From positions 28,446,004 to 28,510,003 of the forward strand of contig OZ037765.1 of the NCBI GenBank assembly GCA_964035545.1: 64,000 bases of DNA. Direction: 5' to 3'. A program made the translations under genes and the position numbers. Positions 56,401-64,000 of the stretch are shown piece after piece (positions within the stretch are counted from its first letter, which is position 1; the number at the start of each line of letters is the position of its first letter). The notes under the pieces were generated by a model. That model was not told where the DNA came from, searched no databases, and worked only from the letters and a program-made list of their open reading frames with translations. Source of the DNA: Bugula neritina (Eukaryota > Bryozoa > Gymnolaemata > Cheilostomatida > Bugulidae).

Positions 56401-58173
56401 TCATATGAAGGGTGGCTGGTATTCAATGTGTCGGTGGCATTGGACACATGGCTGCACAGTAATGCCACTAATCTTGGGATCTTCTTAGAAGCCCGATTAC
56501 TGTCAGGTTTGTGGTTCAAAGACAAAATAGCTTGAAGTAAACATATTTTATTGAGAAAAAAAAACAATTGTAGTTTTCTAAGTAGCTTTTTAAATATTAA
56601 CGTAAGAACTAACAAGTTTTGTTTAAACTATGATCTACTAGTACTAGATTGGATTAGAACTACACAATAGTTGCTATGTTCTGATGTATCAAAGTAATAA
56701 TAATTCTAGCAAACTCATTATCTCTAGTGATAATCACACTATACTTTACATCAATTATTACATTGAATGATGGTGTAATTAGCTGAAAGTGAAACCAATC
56801 TATCAAATATTATGCCAACATCAATCATTGGTCTATTTATTATAGATTATTTAATATTAAGTCTGTGAAGATTGTAATATGCTAAAAAAAAAGGAAATTA
56901 TTATATTTATAAAACTATCGCGTGTTCGCATGAATTGCAAAAATTAATCATATACCTAATCTATAGCACAAGTTTTCAACGCAATAATGTAAATTGTCTT
57001 ATGTTGCAAGACTACAAGTGATTACTGCGTGAATCTTATATTTTGAAATATAAAAAAAAAAATTAAAAGTACAAAATAATTTCCTTTAATGGTATAGGAT
57101 TGCCACATGCACACTTTTGCATTGCTCGATCTGCCCTAAAGCTATGATATCTGCCTAAACCCAATAAAATGCTATACTTCTGTAGGTGAGACGCTGCTAC
57201 CCCACCAGGCTGGTATTGTCAATAGACATGGAGAGCATCACAAGCAATGCTTCATGGTGGCTTTCTTCAAATCACTGGTACCTCTGAGTAAGAAGATTGC
57301 AGAGATACAGACCCCACTGGTAGTGAAGAGGAAGAAGAGATCTACAAGTACCGTAGATGATTACTGGAACGCCCCAATCGGCAAGCATCTGATAATACAA
57401 ACACTCTTAGCAATAGATTTTATATTCCTAGCTATAGATAGTATATTCTCAACTATAGATATTATAATATACCCCAAAACTTCCAAAGTTGAAGCATGAA
57501 TTAAGTATTAAAGCATTTTTTTGTCTTCACACAGTAATTATTGTTTTAGGTACATAATTATGGTTAACCCTTCAAAATCTCCAGGTTGCAAAGAAGATGT
57601 ATATTATAATAGTTAATTAATTAATGCATAGAGAGCATAACTCCAACCAATATATAGTCGACTACCTAGTCTATTCCCAGTCAGATAATTTTCATTTTAT
57701 AATGAGATCTCATGTTGTAGACAAAGTCACATGGTCTATAAAATATTTTGAACACTAAAAATAAAGTTTGAAGTTATATAATATAATATAACTTGACATT
57801 ATAGTTTAGCAGAATGATTTATATTATAATGAAATTTTTGATTTCTAGATAACAAATACACAAGAAAGATGTGCCAGAGAAAGCATTTGTATGTTCAATT
57901 TAAAAGATTGAGATTTGATGTGAGTATAACTATGTTCCCCCATTATATTTTTATTTGAAAGAATATAACGATTTTGCTAACAAATGTAAATAATGATACA
58001 GTGCAAAGGCAAAAGTTACAACCCTGCTACCATGTTCTTTTTTATACTTATTTAACAACGTGGTTTACACTATTATTATTAATCTAGCAATTATACAATA
58101 AGATGCCAATTGTTGATAATGTTCAATATTCATCTTTTTTATACATATTATATTATCATTATATATGTATGTG

Positions 58174-58265
<92 letters not shown>

Positions 58266-58886
58266 TGTGTGTGTGTGTGTCACAGCATCAGCAATGTAAG
58301 TATTTGTCGTTTTAGAGCTGGATTATAGCCCCAGATGGTTATCCCGCTTTCTATTGCGAGGGCGAGTGCTCGTTCCCTTTGAGCTCTCATATGAATGCAA
58401 CCAACCATGCTATTGTACAGACTCTGGTCAGTCTCATTCAGCCTAAGCGCTTCCCTAAAGCATGCTGTGCCCCAAAGAAGCTCTCCGCCATTACAGTCCT
58501 CTACTTTGATAAGACACAGAATGTAGTTATGAAAAGGTGGGTATCTATCTGCTATTATTACTCTATTGTAAATGATCGGGGAAAATTACTTTCATTTTGT
58601 TTTGGTTCACATACAGCTCTTTAAGCTGTAAGCATTGATTTTAGAAATATGTTACCATCGCTTCTACTATAGGCCTACTATAGGATTCTTTAAAAAATAT
58701 ATTTATGCATTGAGATTTTTTCACTTTAATGCTGCTTTATATTGTATTGTATTGCCCATGTATATGAGTTTGTAAATAGAGTAGTTGTAACCTGCCTGCT
58801 GCTGTAGTATAGCTTTTAATTGGTTTCCTATCATCTACTTTAATAGGTACAAGAATATGGTGGTACAGTCGTGTGGGTGCCATTAA
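53486..58886 (+). CDS. BMP5-8: BMP5-8 type TGF-beta ligand (60A/gbb class)
   Basis: Eight coding exons: 53486-53942, 55453-55498, 55745-55888, 56361-56506, 57186-57380, 57849-57919, 58316-58536 and 58847-58886. They total 1320 nt, 439 residues (human BMP7 is 431). All junctions are in phase; the fifth intron starts with GC. The N-terminus has a hydrophobic signal segment ([17 protein letters not shown]). The prodomain shows [10 protein letters not shown] and SFVNQ, typical of BMP5-8, and N-glycosylation sites NLS, NGS and NVS. A furin site RKKR (313-316) precedes a mature chain of 123 residues with the seven-cysteine knot: C338, YCEGEC, CCAP and terminal [18 protein letters not shown] and [16 protein letters not shown] are BMP5-8 hallmarks. 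Known role: a secreted dimer that signals through BMP type I/II receptors and Smad1/5, acting in dorsoventral patterning and growth. Odd: the usual DLGW before DWIIAP is RLRF. Confidence 0.95.
58164..58280. repeat. (GTGC)n/(GT)n microsatellite in BMP intron
   Basis: GT repeat grading into a pure run of about 20 GTGC tetramers and back to GT, ending about 35 bp before the acceptor of the main mature-domain exon at 58316. Alternating purine-pyrimidine sequence of this kind can adopt Z-DNA. Short open frames here (repeated RACV, HART) are artefacts. Confidence 0.95.
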
Positions 58887-59230
58887 TACAGTGACCTGCA
58901 GCCTGCTATACACTGCACTGTAATTGAATGAAATGTATTAGTATTTTTATAACTTTATTTTATTGTCTTGTTTATATATGTACATACAGCTTCCACACAT
59001 TGAAAATATATTAATGATAAAGGTTTGTATCATTTCTACGCATGTTATAATACTACTGCAGTTTTGAGTATCAATTCTAGTAAAATACACATTTAAAGTT
59101 ACGGTTTTAAGCTGTTGTTATCTTATAATGTCTACATAATAATTATTATCAACTATTGTGTCCTCTCACCATTTATATAACTGCTTTTGCTATATGTAAT
59201 AATATATAATATTATATTGATAGGTTTTTT

Positions 59231-59236
59231 AATAAA
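59231..59236 (+). terminator. Possible BMP poly(A) signal
   Basis: AATAAA 345 bp after the BMP stop codon, the first canonical signal downstream. Confidence 0.45.
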
Positions 59237-59261
59237 AGTCATTGCTTGCATCTTGTTATGT

Positions 59262-64000
<4,739 letters not shown>

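Noticed and set aside
58065-58328. Repeated RACV and HART peptides
   Set aside because: Frames through the (GTGC)n microsatellite in a BMP intron.

Overview
This window is animal nuclear DNA. It is AT-rich, its genes are split by many GT-AG introns, there is no operon structure, and it carries many microsatellites, minisatellites and short tRNA-derived SINE copies. The gene set (RFX factor, cilia DRC12, nucleoporin NDC1, a giant coiled-coil SH3/FN3 protein, a BMP5-8 ligand) is metazoan. The SINE tail resembles families common in molluscs and other lophotrochozoans, so an invertebrate, possibly lophotrochozoan, genome is my guess. The species cannot be named from this sequence.

Layout. 318-1889 (-): first three coding exons of an RFX-type transcription factor, which continues beyond the left edge. 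1890-8199: intergenic or upstream DNA with low-complexity blocks. 8200-8898 (+): complete two-exon DRC12 (CCDC153). 9195-17090 (-): complete 15-exon NDC1, 537 residues, tail-to-tail with DRC12 and with an intronic 15-bp minisatellite of about 1.4 kb. 17091-22133: low-complexity and unassigned DNA. 22235-48662 (+): at least 39 coding exons of a giant coiled-coil protein (at least 3,598 residues, N-terminus not found) that ends SH3-FN3-SH3 like a RIM-binding protein. 48663-53485: intergenic, with a probable 5' UTR intron of the next gene. 53486-58886 (+): complete eight-exon BMP5-8 type TGF-beta ligand, 439 residues. 58887-64000: simple repeats and no gene I can support.

Exon models were assembled by hand. 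In all four multi-exon models the intron phases match at every junction, and the three complete or 3'-complete totals are multiples of three (NDC1 1614 nt, giant gene 10797 nt, BMP 1320 nt).

The most striking structural signal is that five minisatellites lie directly on exon-intron junctions: four run into a 3' splice site and one starts at a 5' splice site. Each repeat unit carries a copy of the splice signal. In each case, use of a decoy copy would bring a stop codon into frame almost at once. This suggests tandem arrays seeded from splice junctions, in genes that must still choose the one true site. Two introns use GC instead of GT at the 5' end.

The genes are not a pathway, but RFX beside DRC12 is notable because RFX factors are the established activators of motile-cilia genes.
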